This document shows, one piece after another, positions 14,660-28,751 of a stretch of DNA of 64,000 bases. Under the pieces are notes generated by a model. The model was not told the DNA's origin and ran no database searches. It saw nothing but the letters and a program-made list of their open reading frames with translations. The number at the start of each line of letters is the position of its first letter. Positions within the stretch are counted from its first letter, which is position 1. The translations under genes were made by a program, and so were the position numbers. The stretch lies in contig RQTK01000080.1 in the NCBI GenBank assembly GCA_003991915.1, positions 158,396 to 222,395 of the forward strand, read 5' to 3'. The DNA comes from Elysia chlorotica (Eukaryota > Mollusca > Gastropoda > Plakobranchidae).

Positions 14660-15655
14660 TCAAAACTTTCCTTATGAACCCACCAAGTTTTAACATTATC
14701 TTGTCCGTTTCTCTCTTTAATATGTTTTTTTTTACATTTTATGTAAACCTTTATACCTTGTATGTTTTTTGGTTGCATTTCTTTTTGTTTCCCCTCCCAC
14801 TCTCTATCTTGGTTAATTTTGCAAAGTGTTTTGGTAACCACCAATACGGTTGAGCAAGTTTTGAAATACAGTAATCGCCAAACACTATATAAAAGTAGAA
14901 AATATAGTAAGAGATGATGCAAGATCCGTTCGCAATTTGGCTTCAAATAAATTTTTTTCTTCACTCTTGATATTTTTAAAAAAATCCTTGTTCTGTGTGA
15001 AATACCGAAATCATCGGTCGCGTTGTATTCCATTTATAGACGTTTGAATCAGCCAGGCGGCATAATTCCTATACGAGTTTTTATTCTGTGTTTGGCATGG
15101 TTACTTTCCCGTCAAAGAAGATTGGCATCATTACAAAATATAAAATCATTATCCTTCTTCCAAGACAAGTTGGTTCTTTATTTAAATGTCGAAACTACCT
15201 TTATAGATACCCCTAAACTCATACATCTGCACAAATCAGAATAAGTATCTCAATTGTGGTGATATTTTTATAATCTTTGTTAATGAGTTGCAAATATATT
15301 GAAAGCCTGAAAATGTTGTATTGAGATTGTTGTGATAGTTGCGCTGATTCGTTATATTGGTTGTACTAAGAGTTATTTTACTTAGCGGTCTATATAACGC
15401 GGTTCAAATCTCATAATAATGGTGCCAGTAACGGATTATTCAGGAAACCTGTTTGACCAAACGCAAATCAATAATTAGTGTTAGTCTATAGGCACTTGTA
15501 TAATTACCGTTAAATGTATTTTTAGATCAATAAATAGATAAGATAGATGGATAATAAACGAAAGCAAATATTTCATAAGGTGAGTCTAAGTAGAGCATTG
15601 GATAGCGTCAGTGAAATATGCCTGGCAAGAAACATTAAAAAAAGATTTAGTACGT
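14660..15655. other. No recognisable feature
   Basis: AT-rich intergenic DNA without a supportable gene. Confidence 0.45.
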
Positions 15656-15659
15656 TTGA

Positions 15660-15660
15660 C

Positions 15661-15733
<73 letters not shown>

Positions 15734-15769
15734 AAGTGTGTGTGAGCGTGTGTGTGAGAGAGAGAGAGC

Positions 15770-15817
<48 letters not shown>

Positions 15818-15820
15818 AAC
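15660..15820. repeat. (AG)n / (GTGT) / (ACAG)n compound repeat
   Basis: AG repeats interrupted by a GTGTGTGAGCGTGTGTG segment at 15735-15755, ending in GACA repeats. Confidence 0.95.
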
Positions 15821-15874
15821 ATACACACAGGCAGATAGTCGAAGAGACAGGCGGACCTAGAAAGGAACGATAAG

Positions 15875-18800
15875 TAAAGGTAGACAGTAGAGTTAGTTCA
15901 GACTGCAGAGAAAGAGGGAACAGTGGAGGGTTTGTTAGTAAGTGATTAAGATAAAGTTTAAAAGAATAGAAGAATGTAATTGAAGTCACAAAGAAACACG
16001 CAAGCGGAAACGATGTTACACAGACTTTAAGACGAATAATGAAAAACGATTAAAAGAGAGGGGAAAAGAGATAGGAAGGAAAACGGGAAGGTGAGAAGAG
16101 AGGCTGTAGGAAAAAGAACGAAACAATAAAAAGCGAGAACATGACAAACACAGAGAGATAGACAGAAAGGGAAGAGAGTGAGAGAGGCAGAGAGACAGGC
16201 AGAGAGATGCATTTTGTAGTTGTTGAAAGAAAACGATCCTAAGAGGCTTGCTGGTAAAAGCTAAACGTAATACGATTGTCTGTGGGCCCATCGATAGGAG
16301 AATTCGTGAAACGAAGGAGTTCGAAGGAATGGTGGGTCACAAAAATCTTATAAATGTACTTTGGAATGAACCATTAATATTTTTAACTTACGATTTAATA
16401 CTACCGACGTCTTACGAGAAAAATACTTATCTTCAGATCAATATGTAGACGAAACAAATAATGGGTTTGAAACCCATTTTTAAAAAAAGTTATTGATAAG
16501 GAACTGTTTTCGTTTTGAACACCTTACATTCAAGTTTTATTGCCTTTTATTTTGCTTTCTGAACTACTCCAAGTGTAAAACTCAATCTAAAAAAAACAGC
16601 CATACTTAAAGACTACTCAGAATCCCCTTTTATTAAATGAACGAAAGATATCCAGATTATTGCTAAGCACCAAATTAGGTTAGTGCTTTATAGTCAGAAT
16701 CTTTTTAGTTCTGTTCCCGCGTACTCTAAGATGATCAAACACTATTCCTGACAATATCTCGAATGAGTCATCTCAGAGATTCAGAAGCTAGGAAATGGTT
16801 TTAACCTTTTCTTCTTGGCACTGACGTATTTTTCTGGATTGTTATCAATTGTATAATGAGTAATTCCATTATTCTTGAACTATGATTTAAGAAGCGGGGT
16901 GTATGTGTGTGTGTGTGTGGGGGGGGGGAGGAGCATACTTTTTAGCGTTGTACCAAATACAGGAAATTGAAATAATCGTTCGCTCGCTTGCGCGAAAGTG
17001 AACCGGCACTGTGCTGTAATTTTCAATTTTACAAGAAAATTGAAGATTTGGGGCTTTCCACTTTTTGCAAGTAACGAAATTTGCTATTTGCAGGCAGATC
17101 AATTTGTGTAATGGCTTTTCTAGCTAGGTCTCTCCGTAAATGGCCCTTAACTTTCGCTTTACAGCTAAACAACATTATTTGGCAAAAAATATTATGTCTA
17201 ATACAGTGAAAATGGCAAATATTAAAATACAAGCAATCGAAATACTTTATGGTGGTATTACAATTTGGCAATATCAATAGTATGCATTCACAAGTGCGAG
17301 TGAATAATTACACTTTCCTTCACACAAAATCGTTTTACGAGTATTCACGAGCAAAAAAGACCTAATTCCAAAAGACATTAATCTGTAATCATCCGAGAGA
17401 TAAGAATACACTAAACGCTTTAAGTGAAAACTTAATATTGAAGCTGATTATAAAGACTTAATGCTAACTCGGTTGTAACTTTCGTCAACGAAAAAGACCC
17501 TTTAATTATAAACACAAACAACTAAACATCCCTTTTCGTCTTTAGAATACCTGACGTGTATATTTACGCGACATCGAGCTATTCAGTCGCTTTTATAAGT
17601 ATGCTGACTACTACCCCAGAAACAATACAATCATGCAGGTTTTTTGTTGTTTTTTTTTAAGAATATGAGAGCATAATTATGCTTTTGATAGATTTGATTT
17701 CGCTAAACATATAAATCCAATATTTTGAGGAAATTGCAATCGCCTTTTTTCTGGAAACATCCACTAACTCGTAATTAGCTGATCCATTGTTACGACGCTT
17801 AACTCATAACTCATAACTTTTATTGACTTGTCTATACAGTCAAGCTATAAATATTTGTCTTTATTTTGTTTCTTTGGTTCTATAGCCTTATGGAGATATT
17901 ACAGGTTGTTTCAAACATTTAAAAGTAATGTATTTTCAGTTTTGAATCCTCTAAATGGCTGAAAATGATGCATCAACAATATGTAAGCCGTCTTACTTTA
18001 ACAATTACGAACAACTGTGACCAAACTAACTTGATGCTGGAAATAAATTTAGGAACTTAATAAACGTTTCCAATCGTGGCACTATAATCATTGTGTACAG
18101 CGAATGTTTTCCTCAAACAAATGAAAAATGAATCAGCTAAAAACTAGGGTAAAATGCACAACTTCGTAATTTTAATTTGTTACGACGAGACGTAAGCTGT
18201 GTCCTGTTTGAGCATTCTTTAAAAATGGTGTCCTTTAATGTTCAAATTTTTTAATGTAAGAATATTTTTTTCAACTTTGATTTAACATTTAAATTAGAGG
18301 ATTAGCACTGACATTGATGTTAACAAGCAAAGGAACACAAAGATGTCTATTATCATTATGAATATTTAAAAAAAAAAACCTCGACTGCTAACGTTCAAAG
18401 AAAGTAGGTAGCTTAATAGATACATGTACAAAAATATTACCCCCATTCTTTTTTCAAACACAGGGGGGAAGGGTAGATCTATGAAGATAATCTGTTATGT
18501 CATAAAGAACACCCTAAGGGGCAGGCTTCAATACAAGCTCTTAGCCTGGTAATCACAAAGCGAGATTTTTCAAAAGAATTGTTAATTTTTAATACAGCCT
18601 ACTCAATCGGCTTACAGTGATATTTTAAAGATGGAATGGAGATGTGAAACTCCATGTCACTATACTGAAGCTGTCAGCGTCATGGCACGGACTTAACAAT
18701 TGGTTATTCTGATTTCCAGCATTAGGGAGCATTGATCCGCGATTATCCCCATGGAACAAAAGACCGCGTGGAAGCTGGGCTCAGGTCGATAGAGCACACG

Positions 18801-20035
18801 AGTGTCTGTGCTGTTGGACGAAATTCCTTCAGCCACAACCTCCAAGTCTCTTAATAATTGATAAGATATTTAAAAGAGTTACGGTGTAGCATAACTGTGC
18901 GCGATGGTTGAGGATGGGACTAGAGGGAGATGTGCCATGTCTAGAATTTCTCGTGAACATCATATTTGCAACCTTCTCGTGTGAACCTTTGTAAACATTG
19001 AATCTATTTCAGGTTTCATTCGTAATTAATTTTGGTAGAAGAGTTTTCATAAATTTGATAATCAACTCTAGACATCCAGCTTTGAGACTTGCGATACAAA
19101 GACAATCCATTCTGTGTGTCAACCATTATCATTATCAAATTTAGAATTGGACATAAACAAGTAACAACAAAAATAAATACAGTCGTTTTAGTAGTACAAT
19201 GAACTGGCTGTTAGCATTGCTTGTTTAACCATAGCCGTTCCATTTTTTTTACATAGGGTGTATTTTTAGAGCAATCAACATTGATAAGACGGAGACAAAT
19301 TTGATTCTTAGGAAACCCGACATAATACAATTATTTGAAATTTTTTCAAGAGGTTCATAAAATCAAAGGTGTACAAATAGGTAATATAAAAAGGATAGTA
19401 TAGTAATAAATCATATGATAAAGTACAATAAAACACATACATGTAGCAGGAAAAGACAAAGTAGAGTATTGTAACTACAATAAAAACATGCAAAAATATG
19501 GATACTATTACGCTTATGGTCCATTGAATACACCAGAAATTCTACAACTCCATATCATGTGCTTCTTATTGAATGAAATATATAGGAATTTAAAAACTTG
19601 AACCAATACTAAACGTAAAATCTAATCATTCAATGTAATTGTACTTACGTTTCGTTTAGATTTCACTTTCTTCAATCCATATTTAAGCCGCTTTTTCAAT
19701 CCTTTATAGTTCCATTTTATCCATTCAGAGGTTAAGTACAAGTGTTTCCAAATTGTATTACACACACACACATTAATTATCTCTTAGTGTCTCTATTAGA
19801 TCAATATAAGAAAAGAGTTTACTTGTTGTTAGCCTTAAAAAAAACCTTCTCCTGCGGAATCCTTTTTTTTTTAAATTCTTTTGTATAATAAAGATCTATT
19901 TGTCATTTGCAAACTCCCTTCGTTCTTCTCTTTGCCTGTCTCTGCCTTTGCTTATTTATCCGTTTGTCTGTCTGTCTATGTCCCTCTGTATGTGTCTCTC
20001 TCTCTGTCTCTCTATGTCTATCTGGCTGCCACTCT
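15875..20035. other. Long stretch without recognisable features
   Basis: Over 4 kb of AT-rich DNA. Purine-rich at 15900-16210; a (GT)n plus poly-G stretch near 16900-16930; otherwise nothing I can name. Confidence 0.45.
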
Positions 20036-20036
20036 C

Positions 20037-20094
<58 letters not shown>

Positions 20095-20096
20095 TA
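20036..20096. repeat. (TC)n microsatellite
   Basis: TC repeats with two CTTT interruptions. Confidence 0.95.
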
Positions 20097-20677
20097 TATG
20101 TACATACATATATCATGTCACTTATTCTATGTTCTTTTCTGTATACTTAGACCATCTTTGTTTCTTCATGGCCGTCATTTTCGCAAAAGTAAAATATAAA
20201 TAGAATATCAGACATTTCACACAATGCACATCTAGATGTAAAATTGCTCTGAAATCAACGGACTAACCACTACTAATTCTGTCCCTTAAATCACGTTTTC
20301 GGAAATTCCAAACTTTTTGCAATGACGAACACAGACTAACAACCGTTTTTGTTTCACAAAGACACCATCGATTATGCTATTAAAAATCTGCTCATGATCC
20401 AATATTTCAATTAATAAGAACGAGGATGTATTATAAACTATCAGAAAACGCTTTTAACACTCTTTTTTTTACTTTTGGCAACACTTGCAAAATGCACAAG
20501 CTGTACGGGCACAGGGACCTGTTGCCAGGAGAGGAAGCAAACAGGGCACAGAGAGTAGGAATTGCTGCTCAGCCCGACATCCACACCAGCTTTGTTGATG
20601 TACAGGGGATCTTTCCAACAGGCTCAGTAGTGGAAGCGCGTATTATGTTTTGCCTGCGAGTGGGCACGAGTGAGGGA

Positions 20678-20679
<2 letters not shown>

Positions 20680-20730
<51 letters not shown>

Positions 20731-21045
20731 AGATATTGAGAAAGGCAGAGTGAGAAGAGAGAAGGAATGAGAGAGGGAGACGAGAGAGAAAGAGAGAGAG
20801 AAGGTGGAGAGTGAATGAAAGAGAGACGAGAAAGAGAAAGAGAGAGACAGGGGTGGCGGGTGAATAAGAAAGAGAGAGAGAGCTAAAGAGAGACAAAGAG
20901 CCAGAGTGGTGGAGAATAAAGACAAAGTGAGAGAAAGTGAGTTGATGAGAGAGTGCGTGAGAGAAAAAGAGTTAGTCAATGAGAGATAGAGCGAGCGAGA
21001 GAGAGAGAGAGTGCGAGATAGAGAGAGAGAAAATAGATAGAGTGG
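20680..21045. repeat. Long purine tract with (AG)n core
   Basis: AG core 20680-20726, then more than 300 bp almost entirely of A and G. Confidence 0.93.
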
Positions 21046-22215
21046 TGGTGGTGATAGACGATATGGAAGCGGGACAGTGAAACGTGTATCAATCCACTAT
21101 TTGTAACTGGAATAATCAGAGGAATTTAATAGATCGTTCTGCATCGTTGTATGTGTGGGCGTAATACAAAGTGGTCAGGATCGAAGCCTACAAATCGGTA
21201 AAACAAAAACTCTTGCCATGAATGGAGGGGCTGAAAACAATTAGATGGAGTTTATTAGGAACTGAGATAAGTGTAGAACTGATGAAGACTTTATCCAGTT
21301 GGGCCATTTAAACTGTAGACGCTCGAAGTAATATAAACATGGAATGAAAAAAGCGGTTTTTTTTTTAATACTCTAAACCCAGAATTTTAATATTACAACT
21401 GAATGACTTATATGAAAAAGTTAAAAGACAGGTTGCATAAAAAGCTACAAAAGTGATAGAGAAAAAAAGTTTTGTTCGTTTCACCACAATAGTTGTATTG
21501 GTTTCCTTTTGTTAATTAAAAAAAACAAACCTTTGACGGGACAGGCGCGTGCATTTCACGGGCACTTTGCTGGCGTTTCAACAAAAATCTTGTTTTTGTA
21601 GTTTTCTTTCCAGTGGTGAAAAGTAATATTTTTAGATTTCTAATAGCCCACAGCAGTATGTGTTAATGTCATTATTGGAGTAAAACTATCTAAAATGCTT
21701 CATATCAGCCTTGGTGTACGAGAGCATGAGAGAAAATTGGATTGAATTCGCTATATCGGCAAAGAATCGGTCGACATTTTTTAGAAACTTATATCTTTCA
21801 TCTAAACTGATATGGCTGATGATTAAGACTAAATATAATGGATGCTGCAAACTTTTTTTCTACAAGCGACTATATATCTGTACATTATATGAAATCAAAT
21901 TTAGTACATTTTGGGTTAAAATGATATTTTTTTAACGTATGCTTGGTATTTACATTTTTAGAGTTCTCGACATGACGAGTGCTAATATAATATTTAAAAA
22001 AAAATAACTCTAGATATATAAACTTAATACAAGCTAAATACTCCGAGCTATAGCCATGAAAACTAACTAAAAATTTACAATAGTTATTTTTTTCGTTTAT
22101 AATAAGACTGCACAAGTTCAACAATGCACGTAAACTCTCGAAGGGAATACTACTTGTGCATTAGAAACGAGAACATACCATATATTTTGAAGTTTTTAAG
22201 AAAAAAATGTATTCT
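21046..22215. other. No recognisable feature
   Basis: AT-rich intergenic DNA with no supportable gene. Confidence 0.45.
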
Positions 22216-22216
22216 T

Positions 22217-22219
<3 letters not shown>

Positions 22220-22268
<49 letters not shown>

Positions 22269-22354
22269 GAGAAGAGACTATGGTTGTGGTATGTAGGGAG
22301 GGCAGTAGGAAGGACATGAAAAGAGAGAAAGACGCAGGCATACAAAGTCAAAAG

Positions 22355-22396
<42 letters not shown>

Positions 22397-22430
22397 CAGA
22401 GAGAGAGAGAGAGGGAGAGAGAGAGAGGTC
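22220..22430. repeat. Two (AG)n microsatellites
   Basis: AG runs at 22222-22272 and 22358-22428 separated by about 85 bp. Confidence 0.95.
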
Positions 22431-23515
22431 ATTGGCGTCTGTATGTAATATGTGAGGATATTTAAAAATATGTGCAAAGAAAAGTATTGCTACTCTCATA
22501 GTAGACAAAAGTAACACAGTATGAAATAAATGCTTTTGAGATAGATTGTGGGTTATTAAAAATTTTTAGACTATGGGCATACAAGTGAGATTGACTTTGA
22601 CAGCTAAACCTGACCTAGTGAGCGTGGTTTCCATTGTTTGCAAATGACCCAAAACTAGAAGATAATTCAGAGCTAGGAATAATATATTCATTGTACTTAA
22701 GGCTTAATAGCCCCGATTTTATTGTTATTCTCAGACCTAATTCGTTTTTTTACTATCATATTCATCGTGGTGGTGCCTTTCCAAGAGTTTGATTTTTTGG
22801 GGGTGGACATTTTTTTTCCATTGTTTTCCTTTTCCGTTTACATCCCCTGAACTTTAAGTTAAACTTCAAGAATAATTTCCTGCGTACGTCAAGTTTCGAC
22901 ACAACTATCGGGTATTTATTTTCGAACCTAGGAGAGTGAAATTACATTTTGTTTTTCACATAACTGTTTGGGATGTTGGGTTTTGGATGTAATGTCTAGT
23001 CAAAGGAAAATCATAATGATGAAATGTTTGGAACATGTGTTGTTTAGCTAACATAAACCCCAGCTTCAAGCATATTTCCTTAAAATTAAAATGTACATAA
23101 TTATAATTATTTTTCCGCATTAATTTCGCCTCCACAATGTCCCAATGTTATGTATGTGGATTAATTCTTTGTTGCATGCCACACACTTAGCACAAACAAA
23201 CGAAATCCGCTTTATTGCTTTAATTGATGAAGGCATTAAAGCTGCTACGAAAACTACTTCAAACAGACTGGAATATCTGGCAGCTTATCATACTGCTTGG
23301 TATGAGATTCATTGCATATCCCCTTGCTCTGTAAAACAAAATGGTGGCACTTGTCAAGATTCTTATAAGCATAACAAACCTGAGATCTCATACAACTTAA
23401 TTTTGTGTTTAAGTGTCATATTAGGAATGTGGTTTCACCGATAGTTATAAAGACGTGAACCCTTATTTATGTTCAAGCAAGAGCATCGAGGAATGGTCAA
23501 CTGTGCAGCGTATTC
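22431..23515. other. No recognisable feature
   Basis: AT-rich. An open frame at 23145-23444 has no recognisable domain and poor support as a gene. Confidence 0.4.
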
Positions 23516-23522
23516 CAAGGTC

Positions 23523-23618
23523 GTAAGTACAAAGTCGCGGTAACTTACAATTAGACGTGAGCCTTCTTATTTGCACATCTCAAAATGAGTCGTAAGTTTA
23601 CCACAAAGTTGTACTTAC
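23523..23618. repeat. Foldback (inverted repeat pair)
   Basis: Left arm 23523-23548 (GTAAGTACAAAGTCGCGGTA..CTTAC) and right arm 23592-23618, which read backwards is GTAAGTACAACTTTGTGGTA..CTTAC. The loop is about 43 bp. Each arm also begins GTAAGT and ends CTTAC, so each is itself partly symmetrical. Could be a small MITE or a structured RNA. Confidence 0.6.
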
Positions 23619-25235
23619 AGCCCATAGTCTCCAAAGGGGGAGCATAAAGTGCGCAAACTGACAACTTACTTCAATCTACTACATGATGACACTGTTATAT
23701 TTCTGCTTGCAGAATCTTAGTCCTAATTTATGCTATAACACACGTTTTCAAATCAAGCACAGCAGTTGTCTCAAGACGTTTCAAGAAAAAAACAACTATT
23801 CAAGTCTCCTGAAGCACAAAATATCACGTTGCGTTTGTTATCATTACTTTGTACATAAATCTCTGGGGATCTCAATGGGCGTTGGAAGATATTTGTAAAA
23901 GTTAATTCAGTAAAAGAACCACAACAGTACTTGTTTGCAATCATATAATAAACGGCGAGGGTCTAAGATATTATGAAACTTTGTGAGCCCAAAAAGACAG
24001 GACTGTGAGTCTATTGATTTTCTGTAGGACGCGGAATGTTGTGTGTTTCAGCCCGCGTTGTTGTGATTAATTTTGAAATATACAAGACTATTAGATATTT
24101 TATATGCATCTTTTCTTTTTCGAGCAAATGCACGATACTGTTTTTTAGTAATTTGGTTGCAACCTCTTAACGATTTTCCGGGACGTGGATACTTATCATG
24201 TTTTTCTTACAAGGCTCGTCTTGTGCGTTTTCTTCATAACTTTCTAATAAGAATGAAAACGTATACAGGGATTTCTTACATTTGTTTATACTGCCTTTTA
24301 TTTCCAATTTATTTATTATCTAAAATTTGTATGCATTTTTTTAATTTGGTATTGGCAGAATAAGTCAAATTACTGTTTTAAAAAGCTAAAATAGAAATAG
24401 AGGCACAGAGAATCCTGCAAATGTTACTTAGAATTAGTGCTCAACACCTACAAAATGTACAAACAGTGAAGCAGTCGCACAATGTACAAACATCAGCAGG
24501 GACTTTGGCTAATTAAAAGAGTAAATTTAGCATCTGGTTTCTGTCAGGGCTCTAATACTGCTAATTGATAAGAGACAAAGCGCCGTGTTCTCGGGGACTC
24601 GCCAGACTGCTCAGGGACTTGATGCTCGACTAGAATGTCAGAGAGGGGCGTGAGGTGAGAGCCTGTGAACACATCAATGGAAGAAAGTGAAACCAATAGT
24701 GAGTGGCCATGAGACTGTTTGCAGTCTCTACCTCCAGTCCGTAGACTGTACACTGTTCAAAAAAAAAAAAAAAGGCACAATTATATAGTGGCCTCCAGAG
24801 GATGGGGGATGGAGGAACTACACAGGGTTTTAGACGACTATGTGAGACACTAAAGAAAGAGGTAACGAGTGGGATCGATACGCGCAATGAAATATATTAA
24901 AGAGTTGGAGGAAAAGTCTTGAAACGCACAGGAAAATAGAGCGGGAGGGATTAAAATAAAGAGAAATAATTTATAAGATGGGATAAGGAAAGGAAATAGC
25001 ACACAGTCATAAGGAGGGGATATGTAACTGCACGACATGGCGTTAAACAATGGAAATATTGAAAGAAAATAAAACGTATTGCGGTAATAGAAAATACCGT
25101 AAATCAGAAATTCTGTATAAAAAGAATACACAGAGCAAGATGTTGGAATACAACAAAGCTAGAATGAAGAAAGAGACATCGGTATTTGTGTGAGAAAGAC
25201 AAAAACAGGAAGGAATAGGAGGGGGTGGTTGTTCA
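23619..25235. other. No recognisable gene
   Basis: AT-rich DNA. A block at 24540-24757 ends in a 15-nt poly-A (about 24758-24772), which might mark a retroposed insert, but no source is recognised. Confidence 0.35.
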
Positions 25236-25244
25236 GGTACACTG

Positions 25245-25425
<181 letters not shown>

Positions 25426-25441
25426 TTGAATGTAAACATGA

Positions 25442-25570
<129 letters not shown>

Positions 25571-26392
25571 CTGTGTGGAGAAAGAGAGTCGTGTAAAAAA
25601 GAGGCCAGGATGAAAAAAGCGGCGTGCCTGGAGTTTGTAAGAGTGTCTTGTCCAAGTCCTGGGTCGTGACGCTGCGACCAGGGCCTTCTCTGATCGATAA
25701 ACTTAATCATTGGTCTCTGTCCTGTCTTCGGGACTGGTCACACACAAAAGCCTGGGCGAAAAGATCAACTCAAAGATCGAGGGGAACAATATAAAATACC
25801 GCTTGATATAGTGGCACCTTATTTTGAGGGGTAAATAAATCAGTCTGGCGATTGATATGGAATCACCTTCTCTAGAGTGTTGGGTAGGCATGATTATATA
25901 AAGGTAGATAGAATTAAATACTGGCGCTTATTGAATAAAGAAAGACCTTTAAAATATAGCGGGATAATAAAGAATGCGAACATTTCAGTCTTACAATCCC
26001 TGAACAGTTAATTGTCGGCGTAATCGCATGCCTTCTTTAAATGTGGGTGTGGGTCTGGGTGTGTGCGTATGTGCGTGTGAGTATTTAGCTTAGCAAGGAT
26101 ATCAAATATTATTATCTAGAACCTCGTTTTTTTTTTTCAAAAAATTAACTTTTGTTCTGGTTGTTTTTTTTAATTGTATTATACGAGAATGTGAACTTGA
26201 ACAAATTTTTTAAAACTTTTTGACGTTCATAATTTTTTTTTTCATTTGAATAATATGCCAATCTTGACAGCTTAAGAAGCTTTATTCTGAATTATGAGAG
26301 CAACTGCTTGTTATCTATTCACATGTTTATTTTTCTTAGTTAAGCTCTTAGATCTGTATGGAAAAAAGCTAGCAGCTGAAAAAAAGAGTATT

Positions 26393-26617
26393 TCTAAAAA
26401 AAAATGGTCAACTAATTAGGCATTATGGCTTGTAAGTTTAGACTTTAAAAATTACCAATTAAGTAAAAAAAAGAGAGACGCAATATGTATTTACAATTTA
26501 CTGCGATCTAAAAAAAATGGTTAACTAATTAGGCATTATGGCTTTTAGTTTAGACTTTAAAAATTACCAATTAAGTAAAAAAAAGAGAGACGCAATATGT
26601 ATTTACAATTTACTGCG
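26393..26617. repeat. Tandem duplication of about 112 bp
   Basis: Copy 1 at 26393-26505 and copy 2 at 26508-26617. Both contain ACTAATTAGGCATTATGGCT and AGAGAGACGCAATATGTATT. Only a few mismatches by eye, so it is recent. Confidence 0.9.
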
Positions 26618-27654
26618 TCAATTAAATTTTCTGGCCCATTCATAATTTTACTGTAAAATTTGGAATTTTAGGGTGGAGCGTTTTGGATTTGATATATATA
26701 TATATATATTATTGAAATATACTACTAAAGAGTATAAATCTTTTTAGATACCTGTTGGGAATCTATTCTAAACATATAAAGCTTTTTTGTTGTTCTTTCC
26801 GAAAAAAATTTAAAATATAGAGTAAAGATAAATATATGTGGTGCAGATTGTTTTTCTTTTAAATCTTAAATTCACTAATTTGAATCAGTATCATACGACT
26901 GCGGTAGGAAATCTATTATTTCTAAACTCAGAGTCAAATTCCTGTGTTATCTGGCGCTGCGCTAAGTCTCCAATTTATTTCATGAATTATTCACAACACT
27001 ATTACATGCCGTCGATGTATCGGTAAGTCAGACAAAACAGTCTAACCAGTCTGGACTTGGAGTTTCAGTGGCTTCCGGTAAACGATTTGAATTATATCTC
27101 TGTAGGGAAAAATCAAAGGTTTCAATAGGAATAATCATACTTTTAAAAGGTTACATAGCTTGGGTAAGAAAGATATTTTGTTACGATATTTCGACTTACG
27201 GAAACAAACATAAACATCTACATCTTTTTATCGAACACCTTATTAGATTAATACACCGAATTGGTATCTTAAATACGAAAAGTTTAAATTTGCGACTATA
27301 TAAAAATTACCATGGGTAAGTGCTGCCAAGTATGAATATTTCTCTATCAAACCTTACAAAACCCACGGGTACAAGATTTTCTGCTACAGCTCCCTATAGG
27401 CAGTTCTTTCTATCGTGTTAGTATCTACAGACATGACTTCTTGAGGATAAAACCCACCGGCACCAATGTCTCTCTCAACGTTATGCCCACAATACAGAAA
27501 CACGGAGTGCCTAGGAAAACCCAAAGAACTAAAAACATACGCAGAAAGGCAAAGCACAAAAGCCATTAAATGTAGTTTGAAATATAATAAACTTCTCCCA
27601 CAGCATAGATCGAATTCGTATAGAGTTCTTTATGTATAATGAAATACACTGTAC

Positions 27655-28010
27655 TAACAATTTTCGCTCTGTTGTATACAACATGTTCTGGTGTATGGAT
27701 GTGAACCGTGGACAAATAACAAGCAATGCAATGAAAATAGAAACACTGAAGATGTAGTTTTGGAGGAAAATGCTAGGAATACCATGGGCAGCAAATAAAA
27801 GACTAACATTAGAGTATTAGGAAAAGCTGGCAAATCAAGATCTTGCTTAATAGAACAAGAAAGAGGCAAGCAGATTTCATTAGTCGCATAATGAAAAGCA
27901 CAGTCTTGGAACACAGTCATTCTCATTGCAGGGAAATTAGAGAGAACACAGTGTAGAGAAAGGAAGCAAGGGAACAAAATCATAGACATTCTTGTTGCTG
28001 TTATGATCTG
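27655..28010 (+). pseudogene. Decayed C-terminus of a non-LTR retrotransposon endonuclease/reverse transcriptase
   Basis: Across shifted frames the plus strand reads LVYGCEPWT, then MKIETLKM, FWRKMLGIPWAANKR, TNIRVLGKAG, and later KIIDILVAVMICD. This order matches the tail of LINE-type reverse transcriptases (LLYGCETWTL..K..LE.F..R.LR.I.W..R.TN..VL). Stops and frameshifts interrupt it throughout, and the catalytic domain is not present upstream. Confidence 0.65.
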
Positions 28011-28751
28011 TGATGTGAGAATGACTATGACTCATTAGGAAACAAGCTTCAATAGTTTATTGGGTGTTTGTAGACATACATTTGTTAACAAATGCAGTGT
28101 GTGTGTATGTGTATGTGATCCTAACAGAGACTAAAGAATAGATTTCGTATTCACCCTTCCTCGGTGGGTTGCTCCTGTGATTGAGGAATGACGATTTTAA
28201 AAATAGGTATGTTTATGTCGATGTCGAGACATTGTATAGCTTTCGAGGTACCGTTTGTACCACTGATCTCTGATGCCGTCATGGTACGATTGGCGGAGCA
28301 CTTTCCTGGACAGTCCATCCTGCAGCAGTCTCCTCATTAACAACTCTTCTGTCGGTTGACGTGGTTTGTAGTGAAAGACGAGGACTATACAAGTTTTGAC
28401 TTTTCAGAGGACATTTCACTACTTTCACTTGGCTCTAAATGAACAGTACTTGTGAGATGTTTAAACCTTTAATGTTTTGAATGAGGTTCACCCATAGTGT
28501 GGCCCGCTGTCACGGTGCTTCTGTTGGTTCAACCCTGTGGACAAAAGGGAACTTTGAACAATAGAGGTCCGTCCCTAGCGCATTCCATGGTCTTTGGGGG
28601 ATTTCTGTTTGCAGGAGAAGCTTTTATATATTTAAGGGCAATTGGTTCGCTTGGATCATGGCGCATTTGATCATCAGATTATATGATTTAAAACATGATC
28701 TTTTTTTGTATGTGTGCCTAAACCTACATTTGGCAGTATCTGGTTAAAGGC

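Noticed and set aside
15023..15244. Short open frame after an AT-rich stretch
   Set aside because: No motif, no codon-use contrast and no neighbouring exon.
20488..20655. Possible isolated coding exon (balanced composition, open on +)
   Set aside because: No family recognised, no convincing flanking splice sites, and it runs into an AG microsatellite.
27654..27989. 111-residue open frame on the minus strand
   Set aside because: It is antisense to the decayed LINE reverse-transcriptase tail, which explains the sequence better.
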